From positions 62,001 to 126,000 of the forward strand of contig CACLTT010000002.1 in NCBI GenBank assembly GCA_902609885.1: a DNA stretch of 64,000 nt, written 5' to 3'. The notes below the pieces were generated by a model. The model was not told the origin of the DNA. It did no database searches and worked only from the letters and a program-made list of their open reading frames with translations. Shown piece after piece: positions 63,841-64,000 of this stretch; positions within the stretch are counted from its first letter, which is position 1, and each line of letters opens with the position of its first letter. A program made the position numbers and the translations under genes. Source of the DNA: an uncultured Candidatus Hydrogenedens sp. Its GTDB lineage: Bacteria; Desulfobacterota_D; UBA1144.

Positions 63841-64000
63841 TTTTTTAAATGACTCTAAAGTATTCCATAACAACATAGTTATTGTCATAGGGCCTACACC
63901 GCCAGGCACAGGCGTTATCATTGAACATTTAGAAATAACATTTTCAAAGTCAACATCACCGACAAGTTTTCCAGAATCAAGTCTATTGATACCAACATCT
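63829..64000 (-). CDS. folD: Methylenetetrahydrofolate dehydrogenase/cyclohydrolase, C-terminal end
   Basis: Only the last 56 codons are in the window. They encode [18 protein letters not shown] and [20 protein letters not shown], the C-terminal FolD signature, ending with TGA at 63829-63831. One-carbon metabolism; supplies 10-formyl-THF used by Fmt. The rest of the gene lies beyond position 64000. Confidence 0.93.
   Translation of the reverse strand, partial: DVGINRLDSGKLVGDVDFENVISKCSMITPVPGGVGPMTITMLLWNTLESFKKSIS

Noticed and set aside
1..64000. CRISPR array, prophage, insertion sequence or genomic island
   Set aside because: No repeat-spacer pattern, transposase, integrase, or phage structural gene; base composition looks uniform by eye and gene content is core.

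Overview
This 64 kb window is a densely packed, AT-rich bacterial chromosome segment made almost entirely of housekeeping genes. I see no insertion sequence, prophage, CRISPR array or rRNA operon. The organism looks like a streamlined, probably marine, Gram-negative bacterium: Lnt, FtsB, PBP2/RodA/MreBCD and DegQ imply an outer membrane and periplasm, and BolA/GrxD and HspQ point to Proteobacteria in the broad sense. RpoH reads more like deltaproteobacterial RpoH than the gamma or alpha forms. The tRNA-Asn has no encoded CCA, which argues against a typical gammaproteobacterium. Class placement is an inference; a SAR324/delta-like lineage is one possibility.

Layout. 1-3.7 kb: an A2-type (YS motif) heme-copper oxidase operon (coxA end, subunits III and IV, ctaA, ctaB). 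3.7-7.5 kb: hisD-hisC facing lnt. 7.5-12.3 kb: HNH protein, rplU-rpmA, alaS, facing rpoH. 12.4-14.6 kb: tRNA-Asn, a small membrane protein, umuDC. 14.6-18.2 kb: a four-gene minus-strand cluster with two FAD oxidoreductases and two unknown membrane proteins. 18.3-23.9 kb: Nramp-like transporter, bolA, grxD, polA, dacB. 23.9-32.1 kb: a long minus-strand operon prs-rplY-pth-hppA-ychF-rpsF-rpsR-rplI-MBL-ftsB-ksgA. 32.2-34.1 kb: a small unknown gene, efp, precorrin-2 dehydrogenase, a 57-aa membrane protein and a GYD protein. 34.2-41.6 kb: a four-repeat periplasmic-type unknown, then mreB-mreC-mreD-mrdA-rodA-birA. 41.6-47.3 kb: rluD-pgeF-unknown-argG-queA, aroC. 47.3-49.0 kb: flavodoxin and a PLP transaminase. 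49.1-56.3 kb: prfB with a +1 frameshift, nadK, a small nuclease-like gene, fmt, degQ, thiSG and a PpiD-like chaperone. 56.4-64 kb: smc, secA, a small membrane protein, phhB, folK, hspQ and the end of folD.

Two genome-wide habits stand out. First, many operon-leading genes have no Shine-Dalgarno; a TATAAT-like hexamer sits exactly (or within 1-2 nt of) 6 nt before ATG or GTG, which predicts leaderless mRNAs whose first base is the start codon. Genes inside operons mostly have Shine-Dalgarno sites and overlap or nearly touch. Second, ten of eleven convergent gene pairs overlap at their 3' ends and the eleventh is 1 nt apart, leaving no space for conventional terminators.

Protein-level oddities worth following: EF-P with Gln in place of the tip Lys34, a membrane pyrophosphatase with K+-dependent and Na+-pump-like signature residues inside a ribosomal-protein operon, an Nramp homologue lacking the metal-binding motifs, SecA lacking its zinc tail, and several unknown conserved-looking small proteins.
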